From the NCBI GenBank assembly GCA_030268105.1, contig BSDZ01000094.1, positions 1,860,501 through 1,924,500 on the forward strand: DNA of 64,000 nucleotides, given 5' to 3'. The translations under genes were made by a program, and so were the position numbers. How positions within the stretch are numbered: position 1 is the stretch's first letter; every line of letters starts with the position of its first letter. This stretch comes from Volvox africanus. Taxonomy: Eukaryota > Chlorophyta > Chlorophyceae > Chlamydomonadales > Volvocaceae. This document shows positions 48,963-62,100 of the stretch, piece by piece. Under the pieces are notes generated by a model. It made no database searches and was not told the origin of the DNA. It worked only from the letters and a program-made list of their open reading frames with translations.

Positions 48963-51336
48963 GGGAAGCGGCGTGCGGGGAGATGGCGGCTCTGGCTGGA
49001 AAGATGCATCATCAGACGTTTGTTGGCGTCCGACGGGACACGACCCGTGGATCCATCCAAACAACCACCACGAGAGGCAGTTCTGGTCGTGGTAGCATTC
49101 TTGCTGATTGTTTAAATAATCGATGTACGGATTGCAACTAATGCGCTCTCAATGCTCTGATTTTAACGTTACGGTTGTTGGTTTCTCGTCGATATTCTTC
49201 CGTTAGCGGCACGGTGCCACAGGACACGGCAAACGAGGAGCCGACCAAAGGCCACAAAAGCCGTTTTTGGAGCGCGTTAAGAAATTGATGATGGGTCACT
49301 CTCTCTGGCGGGAGCGGGGCTAGCAGTACTAAGGGAGGGAAGGAGGGAGGGAGGGAAGGAAAAGGGAGTGGAGGCGAAGGGAAGAGAAAGAGGGAGGAAG
49401 GGGAGGACGAGCAACACGCCATGATTGAGCCCGCAATGCGCCAGTGGCTGGTCTCCTTTGCCATGCCATTGCCTTTGATGGTGCAGCACATACACCTTCT
49501 GGTACGATGCAAGGGAGATGGCAGGTACTTGGGCTCGGCCGGGCAACAGAAGGGGGAAGTAGACCAAGAGCTCAGAAATTTGGTCTATTCGGTCGAAGAT
49601 CTGAGAATCTATGGAAATAATTCGTTTCGTACAGGTGGATCGACCAACAAACATTGTTCTGGAGCTGTTGTTTTGCATGTGTTTGATTCACAGCGTGCTA
49701 AACCGTGCTGGTGCTGGTGCTGGTGCTGGTTATGTTGATGGCGGAGCCGAAGCCGTGAAGACACCTGTAGTGCTGTCGTAGTGCTTCGGATGTAGTTAAG
49801 TTCGGGTTTAGGGTTTAGAGCCGATGATGAGGTAGCTGTAGGTCGCTACGAAGAGCAGAAGAGATGAGCAAGAAAAGAACATAATTTTTACCTTGTACCT
49901 AAGCTAACAATTGTCTGCTTTGCTTGCAGTGCAGGCTATGATTGGGTTGAGATGTAGATGATAAGTGGGCCGCTTATGGAAAAGGTGGTCGTCAGAAGCC
50001 GCGAGTCCCAATCTTCGTGCGGTTGCGGAAGTGCGTCAACGGAGAGGCCGCGGGGGTGTTGAAACGTGGGCTAAAATCACATTTGTAGTTCGATGTTTAC
50101 TTCGACGTTAGATAAATTGAAAAGATTAATGATGATGCATGGTTGTACTGCAGGGGTTGTTTGCGTCATTGTGGGCCGATCCTTTCCTGCCATTTTGTTC
50201 GATGGGGCGGGGAGTGTGGGTAGTAGGGGATGAGGTCCTGGGCGAATCGGGAAGACAAGAGGAGCCCTCCAGTCCTTCCTGTTGTCGGAGCCCTCAGGTG
50301 ACGAGTGTGGAGTGAACGGGGGCGAGAAAGAGCTCTTGCGGCTCTTCATTCCGTCGTGTCCGTTCCGAATACTGCTTCTGCTGGTAAGACGTGCTTGACG
50401 CGCAGCGAATGCTGGTGCTGGTTGGAAGGATCTTCGGACACGACGGAACCTGGACCGCAATCCAAGTTGTGAATTGTAAGATAAAATATATAAAAATATA
50501 ATACGTATCGAATCTAGGCGGTGAGTATTAGGGTAACGAACGGTAACGAGAAAACGAATGAACTTGAAAGATGAGGCCAAATTGAGACAATGGATTGATT
50601 ATGAGAGGGACACATTAGATCCGGACTTATCCAGGCAAGCGTCCTGACACATGAGCGAACCACCACGTTCGTAAAGCAGGCATCGTAGGAACTGCGGAAA
50701 GTCAGTTTGAAGGAGCCTTGTAAAATTGCAATCTATCTCCACAGATAAAGGAGCAGCGCGCCAGAATGACTGGGGAAATTTCAAATCCCATGCAAGGATC
50801 TCGCCATCTTTTAAAGTTCAATGTCCCGCATAAATGTCCTGAGTAACTACATCGTTACGAATCATGTTTATATATTTTCTGTCCGCCCTTTGCGGTATGC
50901 GTTTCTCATTAACATGATTGCTGATTGAATCTGATCCACCTTGCCCGGAAAATGTCATTACAGTTCTGCAATCCATGTTTCGCACGCCTATAAGTGAAAG
51001 CCCGTTATCGAGATATATATGTCCGTGTCCGCATACTTGTTTCAGTGTTGATATGAAAGCGCGAACTCTCTTAATGCGAAGCGGTCGCAGGTGAAACATG
51101 ATTGAATACTCTTCTCCCTCTCCAGTGGAGATGCTTTGGGGGCAGACGTCTTGGAAGAATTATTAGCATTTAAAATAAATTGCAAGATTGCGTAGCCAAA
51201 TAAGAAAACGAATCATATCTGCCGGAATCATCCATCCAGCCCCTCTATTAGAGAGACCCAAACCCCAGCAAAATCGCCGAGTATTCCTGCAAGCTACGAT
51301 TTGCGTTGCCATAGCTAAGAAGGATATTTATATTGT

Positions 51337-51341
51337 TTACA
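51337..51341 (-). terminator. Candidate poly(A) signal
   Basis: TTACA (TGTAA on the minus strand) 42 bases downstream of the stop of the open frame at 51383-51718; the spacing supports that frame being a real terminal exon. Confidence 0.3.
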
Positions 51342-51382
51342 GCGATGGTGCTCGCTCTCTTTTCTTTTGAATACATGTATAT

Positions 51383-51718
51383 TCAAATCTCTACCTGCCA
51401 GATGCCACCCAAATCGTATCCTATTATATTCCGAGGGTCAGCCCCCGCCACCCCAAGGTATTCCAAGGACTTATCTTCACTGCACGCGTACAGTGTGTCA
51501 ATAGGTTCAGCCATAGCTACAAGTTCAGGCGTCACAGATCGTCTCCTACGGCTACACCCAGCCAGTGCGGATTGCGTTCTCTCTCCCTGCATGGCCCACC
51601 GTCCCGAATTTGTTCCGTAAAAAGAAGAATCGAAGTCGCTCTCTGCGGGTGGCACTGAGCTCACGGGTGGCTCAGCACGCTCACCCTCATAGAGGCTGCG
51701 CTGCACCATTCTGCCCAC
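51383..51718 (-). CDS. Candidate 3'-terminal exon, unknown protein
   Basis: An open minus-strand frame of about 111 residues, polar and charged (PPAESDFDSSFYGTNSGRWA, SRRRRSVTPELVAMAEP, YDLGGIWQVEI at the end). An acceptor-like AG after a mixed tract precedes it near 51720, and a TGTAA follows its stop closely. I could not find its upstream exons and do not recognise it. The opposite strand is also partly open, so this stays tentative. Confidence 0.28.
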   Translation of the reverse strand: MGRMVQRSLYEGERAEPPVSSVPPAESDFDSSFYGTNSGRWAMQGERTQSALAGCSRRRRSVTPELVAMAEPIDTLYACSEDKSLEYLGVAGADPRNIIGYDLGGIWQVEI

Positions 51719-54044
51719 ACGCAGGTAAGGCTCGCAATGAAAAATTGGTATTACTACACCACTGAAGATTTATTTCTGTATATCGTCGCTCGTCAACTTA
51801 GATGTCTCCAAATGAGGCCAGTTAGCCACCACCCGGCCCGCCCCGCCCCGGTCCCACCACATGCCGGCCTATACGAAGGAAAAACTGACTGCGCCAAACG
51901 GCAGAAGCCCTAAATATATATTCTGGTACCGACGTGTGGTGGCTGGACGCGGGTCTTAAACTCAGGCAATAAAAATATACAGCAGCTCCACCATACCACT
52001 CCTCACAGGTTAACCCATAATCCAACAATAATTTCACTTAAGGAAATCAGTAACTTAGGTTGCGACGTGCGTCAAACCTCTGAATGCCCGCTCTATTATC
52101 CGAACTTCTGCTGCAGCCGTACAGGCTTAATCACAGCTACGTCGGCGGTGACGGCAGCGGCTTCAGCAGCAGCAGGGTAATCGGCAACATGCCGAAAGTC
52201 CAGAGCCGCCAGGTTCAAGGAGCAGCCAAGGCCAAAGTTGAGTGCGAGGAGGATTACCCACTCTTTTTCTTGTACGCAGATACTTAGATATATAGCGATA
52301 TAGATTTAGGTATAGATATAGATATAGACGCTTTCGGTGTTAAAACAGCGGCAAACCCCCTACCTCACAGCGACCGACATACCGCCATTTGTCCTCTTCT
52401 TCACTAATGCGGGCGGAGGCGCTGATGTCAGTGTGTCTGTCAGCCGCATCCATTGGCCGAGGTGAACAGTACATTGTCGTGACTCACACTCTGCCTCAGA
52501 TGGATAAAAACCTTTACCCATACATAGACCCACACATAGACCACAGCTTTGCCACCCCACGGTGGTGGTGGCGACCTCCTAAGCAACGAGCAGCCGTAAC
52601 AGTGCCTGCCAGCCACCAAGGGTGACTCTGCCGCCGACTCGGTCACAGAGCAATAATGCCTAAACAAAGCCCTGTGAACCAAGCGGAAGAGGCACCCATC
52701 CAGTCATGCGTGGCGGTCTGGAAGCTAACCAGGTAGAAGTAGCAGGTGATCAAGCGCTTAGGAAAGATTAGATGTGCGATAGAAATGAGATGTCGGATAT
52801 GCAGCGGCGCGCCGTGCCTTCATCTATAAGAAAATAGAAGCTGAAAGTCGTAAACCCAAACGACTGCAGGTCATCATCCGTGGTCATCATCCAAGGTCCG
52901 TCCTCATATAATAATATGCAGTGGTCAGTTCTCCCTGGCACGGCGCAAAAAGCCGCACACACAAGCATCCAAACGCAGCTATGCATGTCGTAGCTGCGAT
53001 GCTGCTGTTCAAAGTTTGAATTTTCTTGTTTGCTTGACAAGGCGATGCGTGTACTTCTTCAGAAATGTAAGCATTTTCATACAAAGCAAAATAGCTGGGC
53101 AAGGTCATCCCGCTTCATACGGAAAGCACCAAACTACTAAATTTCATTTTAAGAAACATCTATCGTGCATGCCAACTTGTAAACGCGACGACGACGATGA
53201 CCACGACGATGATGATGACGACAATGACGAGGAGGACGACGACGTCAGAAAGTCCTTTTTAATCCTGCCTCTTCCCTTCAGAGAGGTCACGATATCCGTC
53301 GTAACTTCTTTCCGCCAAGCAGAAGTCAAAACCTAAGCGGTGCAAAAAAACATCACTAAAAATTCAAAGGAACGGAGATGCAGATGGATTCATTAAGCAA
53401 CCAGCTTGCCAAAACAACTTGCTAAAAGAGAAACCAACCCGCAAAATCGCGAGTTGGTTAGGAGACGTCGCGAGCACTTTTCGCTTCATCGGCCTCTCCG
53501 TCAAGAGAATAGGGATACGCATGGCACTAAGTTTGGCTTCACATCAGGAATTCAAACTTGACGATTGCCCCGCCTGTACGCCCGCTCTCCGTCATCCTCT
53601 CTGGTCGCACTGCAGGCTAGATATTACAACAGCGACTGTATTAATGTTACTGTGCGCAATCAGGGAAGCAGCATACTGACCCAAATCAGCGCGACCCAAA
53701 CCAAAACAGGGAGCCAATCCAAAGATGAACCGAGGCTCCATGCAGCATGAACAATAATTTTATGCATTCCAGCATCTTGAACTTTCCGGCCCCTTCGCCT
53801 GCTCGCGCGAATTTCGGCAACCTATCGCGAACGGCCTGAGATCCATGTGCACGAGAGCCATGCAGATATTGATCATGACATCTCGGCCTCAATCCCGCTG
53901 CGACTCCAGGGCCCCTTGACCCTCCAAAACCTGCAACCCCGCCGCTTTTCCTCCACGCCTTGCGTCCTGTCCTCACCATGTCATACTCCCTCCCGCCGAG
54001 CCAACTATCATCCTTGCCCTGCAAACCAACGCCCAAGTTAAGTG

Positions 54045-54049
54045 TTACA
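54045..54049 (-). terminator. Poly(A) signal of DUF506 gene
   Basis: TTACA on the plus strand (TGTAA on the transcript) about 270 bases beyond the DUF506 gene stop codon. Confidence 0.5.
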
Positions 54050-54318
54050 CGTCCGCAGTCTACTGGCATCTGCAGCCTGCTGGTCACCCCGCTCTCTTTC
54101 CTCCTCTTTCCTTCGCCTCTTCCTTCTCCTCTTCTTCTTCTTTTACCTTTTCCGTTCCTCACCTTCCTCACCCTCCCCTCCTAATTTGCCCTTGTCATAG
54201 GCGTCTCCCAGGCCAGTCATAAACAAGTTTCAAGTTGCAATCCTACAACCTGGCATAAGGAACATCGCTCCATCATACCCCGCTCGATTCCCCGCCCCTT
54301 CCAAACCCAGCAACAGAG

Positions 54319-56714
54319 CTATGCACCAGCCACGCCGGTCGTGCCCACGGGACGAACGGTAAAAATACGCGGAAGTGCGTCGGCACCTTTCAACAACCAT
54401 GGACGGCGCCCCGACGGCGATGGAGCCAGGCGGATGGGCTCAAAAGATGTCGGCAACAGGGCGTTCGCAACAGCAGTGCTTGCGGTCGATGCCGGCGGCG
54501 CCGTTGTTAGCACGACGGCCCCGCCTGTAAAACAATGCCTTGCCGCCAGCAATAGGACCTTACGGTCCACAAAGGCTGTCGTTACGACTGTTGATGGAAC
54601 TGTTTCGGCCGTAGGGACGACAGCAGCAGCAACGGAAGAAGCGTTGGTGACGGCTGTGACTTGTTGACCACAAACGACACCGATCTTTGCTTCGTCGAGT
54701 TGCGGCGACCCCAATCGCCATGTCGCTGTGCGAATTGCAGCCATACATGTCGAGGACTTACCGTCAGGTAAGGGGTCGAGCCCCGCCGCCAGCGTGAGTT
54801 TCTGGTCAGGCCCGAGAATCTTGATGGGCGCCTCTCCCAGCGATGGCGGCTGCGATGCAGCACTTGACGCATACCCAGATTGCTCATCAAGTTGCGTGTT
54901 GCCTGCTTCCGCTGCCGATGCGCCGTCGCGGGTCCGACAACAAAGCCCCCTCCCAGAGCGCGCACGTGAGGCCCTAGACGCGGCGGCTGAGGGAATCACC
55001 GCCGCCGCTGTGATGGTGGCACCACTGGTCCATGGACGTTGCGATGCATGGGCGATGTGAGTCGCAGGCCTAGGATCCGCACTCGCACCCCCTGTAACGC
55101 CACTGCGCTTGCTGATACTGCATGCAGTGTCTCCACTGTCACCACTGCCAATGCTGTCGCGCCGTCGGCTATGCCTGTCATGTGTGACCCATGGGTCAGT
55201 GTCGCGACCTTCACATGCCACGTATCCACAGACCGCATCGACCATGGCACCAGCCTTGCCGCTGCTGCCATCATATTCACCGCCATTGCTGCTGCTCATG
55301 CTTGTGCTACTGCCATTGCAGCTGCCGCGGGGGGCTTCGGAGCTGAGGTCCGTCACGGTTGTTGAGGTTATTGACGCCGTCAACGAGCTACGAGCAGAAA
55401 AGCCCGTAAGGACGCATGGCGGTACACCATAAGCCCCTCTTGAGAGCGCAGCGCTGCTATCTGCTCGCTGAAGTGCCAGCGTAAGCAACGCCTGCGTTTG
55501 TTGCGGCTGCTCTTCATCCCGTTCTAGATCCTGCTCTTTCTTCTGGCTTTGCTGCTCTTGCTCCCGCCGCTGGTCTTGATTCTGGTGTAACGCAACCATC
55601 GGCAAAAGGAAAGATTGTATTGACCCCCGGGTTTTCACCGGGGAGCCCATACCAGCCGCTCCCTCGGCCTTGCGCTTGTTCAGGCCATGGGGCTTGTTTG
55701 GACAGCCGCCTGCGTCCTCATCGGCTTCTACCCCGGCGCCATCACCCACGCCTACGCCGGTATTCGCATAAACAGCCGCGCTGGCCCCCGCCGCTGCTGT
55801 AACCCTTTTCGCAGGAGTCGTGACGGGGCAAGCACCAAATGGCGAAGCAGTAACAGCGGGATCAAGACCGGCTTGAGCGGTGTTAAGAGCTGTCTGTCGG
55901 AAGGCAGGCTGGGTGTGGCATGTGTGGAGGAGGACGGGATGAAGGGCTGCGCTTGGAGGAGGATAGACATCATCTGTAAAGCGCTCAGGAAACCAATTGG
56001 CGAAAAGCGCGCGTCGGCTGCGCCAAGGCGGCAAGTCATGGGCCTTTATATATGCTTCGCGTTCCAACGCGTCGGACATGACGCTGACTATGGCTGTAAT
56101 GGACGCCATGGTACCGACGAACAATTTCGGCAGTGCGGCAACGCACGCTGCATAACTGCCACCCGGTAGCCCAGTATAATAGAAACGATCCCGAAATTCT
56201 AAGTCAACGACGATAGCGGCACCTGTAGGCCATGAGGACGAACCGATCGGCGGCGGGGTGCGAGGTCGCGACGTGGAAACGGCCTCGCAACGACTGGTAG
56301 GAAAACATCGTATTGTGCTTAAAGACGACAACAACCTGAGCCGTTCACAAGGCCCTTTCCCAGCCGAAGCCTTGGGACGCCAATTTCAGTGGTAGGGTTT
56401 CGACGTGCCCGGGATGGCGATACCTTAGGTGGCAGACGCATATTCCCTGCTAGTTCGAGCTTACCTCCAACTTGTGTCTGCACAAGAAGGTACTGATGCC
56501 GCAAACTATGGAAGCCGTGGGGCAAACTGGTTCGGACCGTCACGAATAGCTGCTTTTCGGCTAAGACGCGTCCTAGATCTTGCGCTGAGTTGTAAGCCAC
56601 TTTGTCAAAGCAATCGTGAACAATTGCCCGGATGCGATTTAAAGCGATGTGTTCGGCGAGTGTCAGGTACACCCCGTGACGCGCCGGGCGTCCTGGTGAA
56701 GGCGTCGCATCCAT
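54319..56714 (-). CDS. DUF506 / PDDEXK_6 family protein
   Basis: Member of the plant and algal DUF506 family, placed in the PD-(D/E)XK nuclease-like superfamily; biochemical role unproven, with some plant members linked to root hair growth. Two exons: 56714-56465 and 56222-54319, 717 residues. The conserved core straddles the junction: FHSLRHQYLLVQTQVG in exon 1 and AAIVVDLEFRDRFYY in exon 2, then SYAACVAALPKLFVG, ITAIVSVMSDALE and LPPWRSRRALFANWFPERF, matching the family order. The VVDLEFRDRF stretch includes the acidic positions expected of the nuclease-like core. The remaining about 500 residues are low complexity (Gln/Glu-rich, Ser/Ala-rich) and specific to this lineage, making the protein far longer than plant relatives (about 300-400). 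The ATG at 56714 is the first in its frame; upstream exons cannot be excluded. Confidence 0.88.
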
Positions 56715-57114
56715 CGGAAAAGAAACCGCCTAAATATCAAGTTAATTATAAGACTATTGGAGCTCAATGGATTGATCTGTGTTCTTTATTTACGGCAGAC
56801 GATGAGGCCAAAAGGTAACAGCAAACTGTCACGTGGAGCAAAAGTCCGCAGGCGTGCAGGCCCAGCACGTAACCAAATCTAGAAAATTGGCTAATTCACA
56901 TCACAACGAATACAGCGTAATTAAATTCCAACGATATGTAATGCTGAAGTTCCCTAAACCCTAAGTGCCTAAGTGGTGCCTAAAGTTCCTTATCATGAAC
57001 GGCAAGCGTTATGCCTGTGCGAGGTCCCGCTCCGCACAGTCCTTTCACAAACATTTTTCATCGACATAAATCAGTCTTATAAGTCAGATTATTATTTGTG
57101 ACAAGCACCCTTGA

Positions 57115-57771
57115 TTAAAGGATCTGCGAATGCAAATGTGCACGATCCTGTGCATATGCATGCCCATACAGCCCGGCGTCTGCCCTTGTTTTTGGGTTAT
57201 TGGAACGGTGGCGCGACGGTAGAGACGGCAATTGCATTACACAACGTTCATTAGACAGTTCAATTTTCTTGTACACGAAACATAGTGGGCAGAGGATGAG
57301 CTGGTGCGTGTTAAAGACTTCCTCCGCAGGTTTTGTAAGTCGGGCGGATGGGTCAATCACACAGAGCCCATTGGGTGTGCTTGGGTTATTAACGTTCTCA
57401 AAGCAGCCGCCCAAAGAAGACGGCGCGTGCAAGTTCGATTTTAATACTAGCCAGATCACGCGTATCACAGCTGTCTAAGCGCTGTGCCGCGTTGGAAATC
57501 TATTAGCTAGGTAGTCTTCCCACAGTACATTTACACGTACTTCACGCAGAGCTGCGCTTAAGGTCAAGATGAGTGAAGCCTCCGGGGATCCATACTTATT
57601 GGTGTTTAGCTCAGGATCCAGCCTGCACGAGGACCATACCAGAATACCGTAAGTCCCAACAAGAACCGCATGCGAGCGACAAACGAAAAACACATAAATG
57701 AATGATGAATCAAACCGAACATAAGAGAAATTTTCGACACACGTAGGAACTATTATTACATAAGCGGCCAC
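57115..57771 (-). pseudogene. Reading frame of about 217 codons with one in-frame TAG
   Basis: On the minus strand two open stretches, 57771-57475 and 57468-57115, lie in the same frame and are separated by a single TAG at 57477-57475. Both have protein-like composition (AALREVRVNVLWEDYLANRF before the stop; GLCVIDPSARLTKPAEEVF and LCPLCFVYKKIELSNERC after it). This could be a decayed gene, a mobile-element remnant, or two exons around an intron (a GTACGT donor occurs before the TAG). The family is not recognised. Confidence 0.3.
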
Positions 57772-59156
57772 GCGGCCGATGTTGGCTTGTTGGCTAATGC
57801 AAGGAACGAACTACGAAGCCTCGTCATAACGGTTAAAATGAGAAAAATTCCATCATTCCATTATAGGTATCTATTTCTAAGATATTGCCTAACATTTCTA
57901 TCTCAACGACTTTATCCTTTGCATCACTATTTGGCAGAAACGGAGAGGAGAGACCTTCGCACAAAAGGATCTCTGAATGCCTCGCAAGTCAGAACCCTAA
58001 CATGGCTAGGCCAGACTCAAACGGAATTCACTGAATCCTGCGAAATGGAAAAGGTTACTGGACATGAAAAGCTTATACATGGCTTCTGGATTCAGATTTG
58101 GGATCGGACCTTGTCGCTGACTGGCGAGACTTCGCAGTTGCGGGCGCAGGGTTATGCAGGGTTATGTAAGGTTATGCAGGGTTAAGCCCTGGCTGTCGTC
58201 CGCTCATGAAAAAGAGGTCAATGAAACCCCAAAACGACTTTTAACAAGACTCCTTGAGGGGCCATTGATGAATCTTTACGACTAATTGCATCCCGGGAAA
58301 CGCACAAGGCAGACAGTCAGGGTCACGCCTGCTGCGCTCGGCCCTGCTCGTCCACCGCTTTTGGCCCCCTTGGTATGGAAAATAATTATGCAGCGAAAAT
58401 TTCTTCATAAGTCTGTGCTAAATTGTTCATTGTTACTGGCACCCGTATTCAACACGCTGACCTGACAGAAACCCTAAGCTCAGGATGCGATATTATTGCG
58501 CCTTTCCTTCGTGCATTCATGGTACGAAATTGTATTAACGTCCTGACTGCGAACTACGACGAACGAATAAACTGGCTTCCGACGTGGTTGGGCAGGGCAT
58601 ATTCAGGGTATGCCATGTGCGAGATCCCACATGGTTCTTTTCAGGAACATGTCAGCGATTATTGGTAGGTGAGTATACGATCATGCCTAAGCAGTTGTTG
58701 GCAATATGTTAGGTATGCGCAAGGGAAAAGGCGGAGGTAATGTCTTTAGCGATAGCAGTAATCTTCCATCTAGGAGGCCTTTTAAAGGAGAAATTTATTG
58801 TTCTCTGCCCCAGAGAGAAGGCAGACAGTTAATGTAATGATCCTTCTTGAACCCTTGCAGAGCTTGCATTCAAAATTGCATGTGAATATTTATTGCTTAT
58901 AAGAAGCAATGGCATCGTATCCTATACGTGATTGTGCCGGCAATATGCTCGGATTTGAAGGTTGTGACCGAACTGTACGTCATTCTAAGCGGCATTGCAA
59001 AGATTCATCATCCCGTGCTCCAATATGCCTAATACATGCAGCTTTTAACGCCAACAACTTGAACGTCTACAACTAGCGACTACTTAGCTTTCTCGGAAAT
59101 TTCACTTTAAATATTTCCTGTCTTGATCTACAGCTCGGAAGGAAGCGTAGGGCAAA
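57772..59156. other. Intergenic, upstream of CYB5D1-type gene
   Basis: No gene recognised. A short imperfect repeat of GGTTATGCAG occurs at 58147-58187. The A+T-rich right part presumably holds the promoter of the cytochrome b5-domain gene. Confidence 0.45.
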
Positions 59157-62100
59157 ATGGCACCTGTAAGTATATATGTCTGGATTGCGGCCTCTCTGTT
59201 TCAGTCTCTGAACTTGACTCCTACAATCCATGTGCCATCGCCCATTTGTGCAGCCACGAGGGCCGCTGCGGAGATACTACACTCCGTATGAGGTATCTTG
59301 ATCCATCGACTTGGTTGATACAATCCCTTTCCTACCGTCCGTTTAAGCCCCTGTCCCGCGCGGCAGGTAGCGATGCACAACACCCCCGATGACCTGTGGG
59401 TATCCTTTCTCGGCGGCGTGTACAACATAACGGACCTTGTAGAGGTGCGATGTACGTTATTTGGTATCATCTGGCTTGGGCCTGGAGACCGCCACTACCC
59501 CAAAACCACTTCCGTGTGGTTTGTGTACTTCCTGCGGGAGCGGCCTGCCAGCTGGTCATTTTGCGCAACCCAAATCCGTCCACAACCAGAGCCTTGGAAG
59601 GTTCCTCACTGACAGGCAATTTAACTCATCTGAATCTCATATAATCGGTGCCTCTGTGGGCAAAGCAGCGTTCTATGGATGGGTTGTAGACCGTTTGACC
59701 GGATCCCCTCGAGCCGAAGCCCAGCCTTGCTCCGAAACCGGCTGAACCCCATGCTAAAAGGAAAAGAACTCTAACCTGAATCTTAGGTTCTCTGCCGCTC
59801 CTCGCATACTTTGTATTGGAACACCATGCTCGCCTTGGCTTTAAATCGCCCCCCAACTCTTATCTATTCCCCGCCTTCCTCTTTTCCTCTCCTCTCCTCT
59901 CCTCTCCCCTCCTAATCCAATTCCAATTTGCCATTGTAATGACTACGTTTTCTGTATTCCAACCTTTTATCCTTGACCTCTGGATCCATCTAAACCCGTT
60001 CAGGAGCACCAAGGAACCTTAGCGGCACCCCTCATAGCAGCGGCGGGGAAAGACATATCCCACTGGTGCGTGCCATAAGCCCGGGTGGGCAGGCAGGGCA
60101 GTTGGGCAGGCCGTAAGCTAGACCATAATAGATTTTCGGTGCGGGTGAGGAACAGTTTGGAGTCCTTAACTTTTATCACCAGGGGCGTTGGGTGCTGACA
60201 AGGGCCACAGGACATGGGGGCGGGTGCAAGCGGGTTCGGGAAGAGAATGCAAAGCATGCGTCATAAAGGGCGCAGATACACTATAGGGCAAAATGTCCAG
60301 CATGTTAGTATGTTGAGCTTTCTCTCGAATGCATGCGAGGGCAGGTTACGGAAGGGACCGGTGACCTGAACGCCATCGATTGGGTTGGACGTGGGGTGGG
60401 GTGGGGTGGGGTGGGGTGGGGTGGGGTGGACAAAGAAACGAGCAGGCGAATGCGTCTTCCAGACATGGGTATTCGAACAGTGAAAAAGCTGGAAGGGCAG
60501 CTGGTTGGTCACAGCCGCCCCCGACACCGCAACAGCAGCAGCAGCAGCAGGAACGGTAAATTGCTGCGCTTCCCTGTAGCAAAATCTGTTACAGCAGGAC
60601 CTGCTACTGGGCAGTGGTGTAGTGAGGCAGCTGGACAGCGCAGCCGGACAGCGCAGCTCTGGGAATGTGGAGAAACAGCAGGGACAGGATCAGGGGTCCG
60701 GTCATTTGAACCCGCTCGCCGGCTGCACCCGCCCGGTAATAACGTTCACATCCAAAGCATCGAAGTACCTGCAGCAGCAGCAGCCGCCGTCACCGGCTAA
60801 AGAAATGGGATGAGCCTGATGGTGGGGGTCGCAGCCGCACTGACCGGGGCTGCACTGGTGCCGGAACCGGTGGAAGCGACGGCAGAGGCGAGAAAGGCAG
60901 CACCACCGGCTGCCGGGAATCGCGCGACCATGCTGGGTATTTACTGTATGCATAAGGAAGCAGCAACGACAGCAGAAGGCCAATAGCAGCAGAGGTGGAA
61001 TAGGTGGATGACGGTAGCGGCGGCGGCGGAGGCGCGTTGCAAAATCGACCTAAGCGGCCGGTAGCCAGGGCCACACCATATGCGCAATGTCAGTCCCCGG
61101 GTGCGCTGGAAGTATATTCTTAGATCCCTAGGGTGCCGGGATCTGGGTTATTGCAGTTCCTTTCTCCACTCTCAAGCTCCGGGTGCAAGTTACCGCAACG
61201 GAGTGGCAGAAGAAGGGCGGCCCGAGTGCAGCATTGGAGGACCGGATCACGGATGCGGACTGTGGTCGCAGCAGCAGTAACAACAGCAACAGCAGCAAAC
61301 AGGAGTATTATCAGCAGTAGCAGTAACAACAGCAGCAGTAGTAACAACAGCAGCAGTAGTATTATCAGCAGTAGGAATAACAACAGTAGCAGCAGCAGTA
61401 CTGAAGATAGCGGTGGCCGTGGTGGCAAGGGAGGCGTCTGCGGATTGCTGCCACTGTTTCTATGACGCGGATATGGTGGAAAGAGGAAGGGAGGGGGAAG
61501 GGAAGGGGAAGGGAAGGGGGAAGGCGAGGGGGAAGGCAAGGGGGAAGGCGAGGGGGAAGGCGAGGGGGGAGGGGGAAGGGGAAGGGACTGACCGGCCGGT
61601 CTGTCGGTCATTGAGGACAGCCCCCGAAGAGCAGCATATTACAGGCTTGCAATCCCTGTCCGTAAAGGAGCATCAGTCGCCGTACATGCTGGGTGGATAG
61701 ACGGACGGATGGACGGACCCTCGTCGGCGTCCACTGATCTGAGCAAGCTGGGAGACAGCCGAGCGGGGGCGAATTGTGGGCCGAATGCTCCAAACCCCCC
61801 CTTGCATTCCACATCAGCGCCAGGTTGACGGTGGCGTCGACATGCCCCCTCACAGTCGCGTTTCGCCATAACACCCGAAATCCACATCCCGCATCCCCCA
61901 ATCCCGTCCCGCCCACGGCACTCCCGGTCCTGCTCCTCGGTCCTTACCTCGCCGCCCAGGTTTGACCCAAGCACGGGGGACCCCAAGCGTCACGTTTGCC
62001 CCGTCACCCACTTGGAGCGGTACTACACGCCGATGGTGGGTTTCAGCATGCAGCGCGGGCATGAAATGACGTGACGTGCACGGACGTCACACACACAGAC

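Larger units (their letters stand above)
48963..54040. other. Gene-poor stretch; one candidate exon, otherwise nothing recognised
   Basis: Contents: two tandem GGGTTTA units at 49804-49817, a (GGTGCT)n run near 49707-49730, a GATATAGATA-type repeat at 52287-52330 and a GAC/GAT-rich tract at 53187-53245. A plus-strand frame ending at 52285-52287 with EEDYPLFFLYADT could be a last exon but cannot be linked. No family recognised. Confidence 0.4.

Noticed and set aside
60333..60800. Gln/Ala-rich 155-residue ORF
   Set aside because: Lies within CYB5D1 intron 4, driven by GGGGT and CAG repeats; the flanking exons already join in frame.
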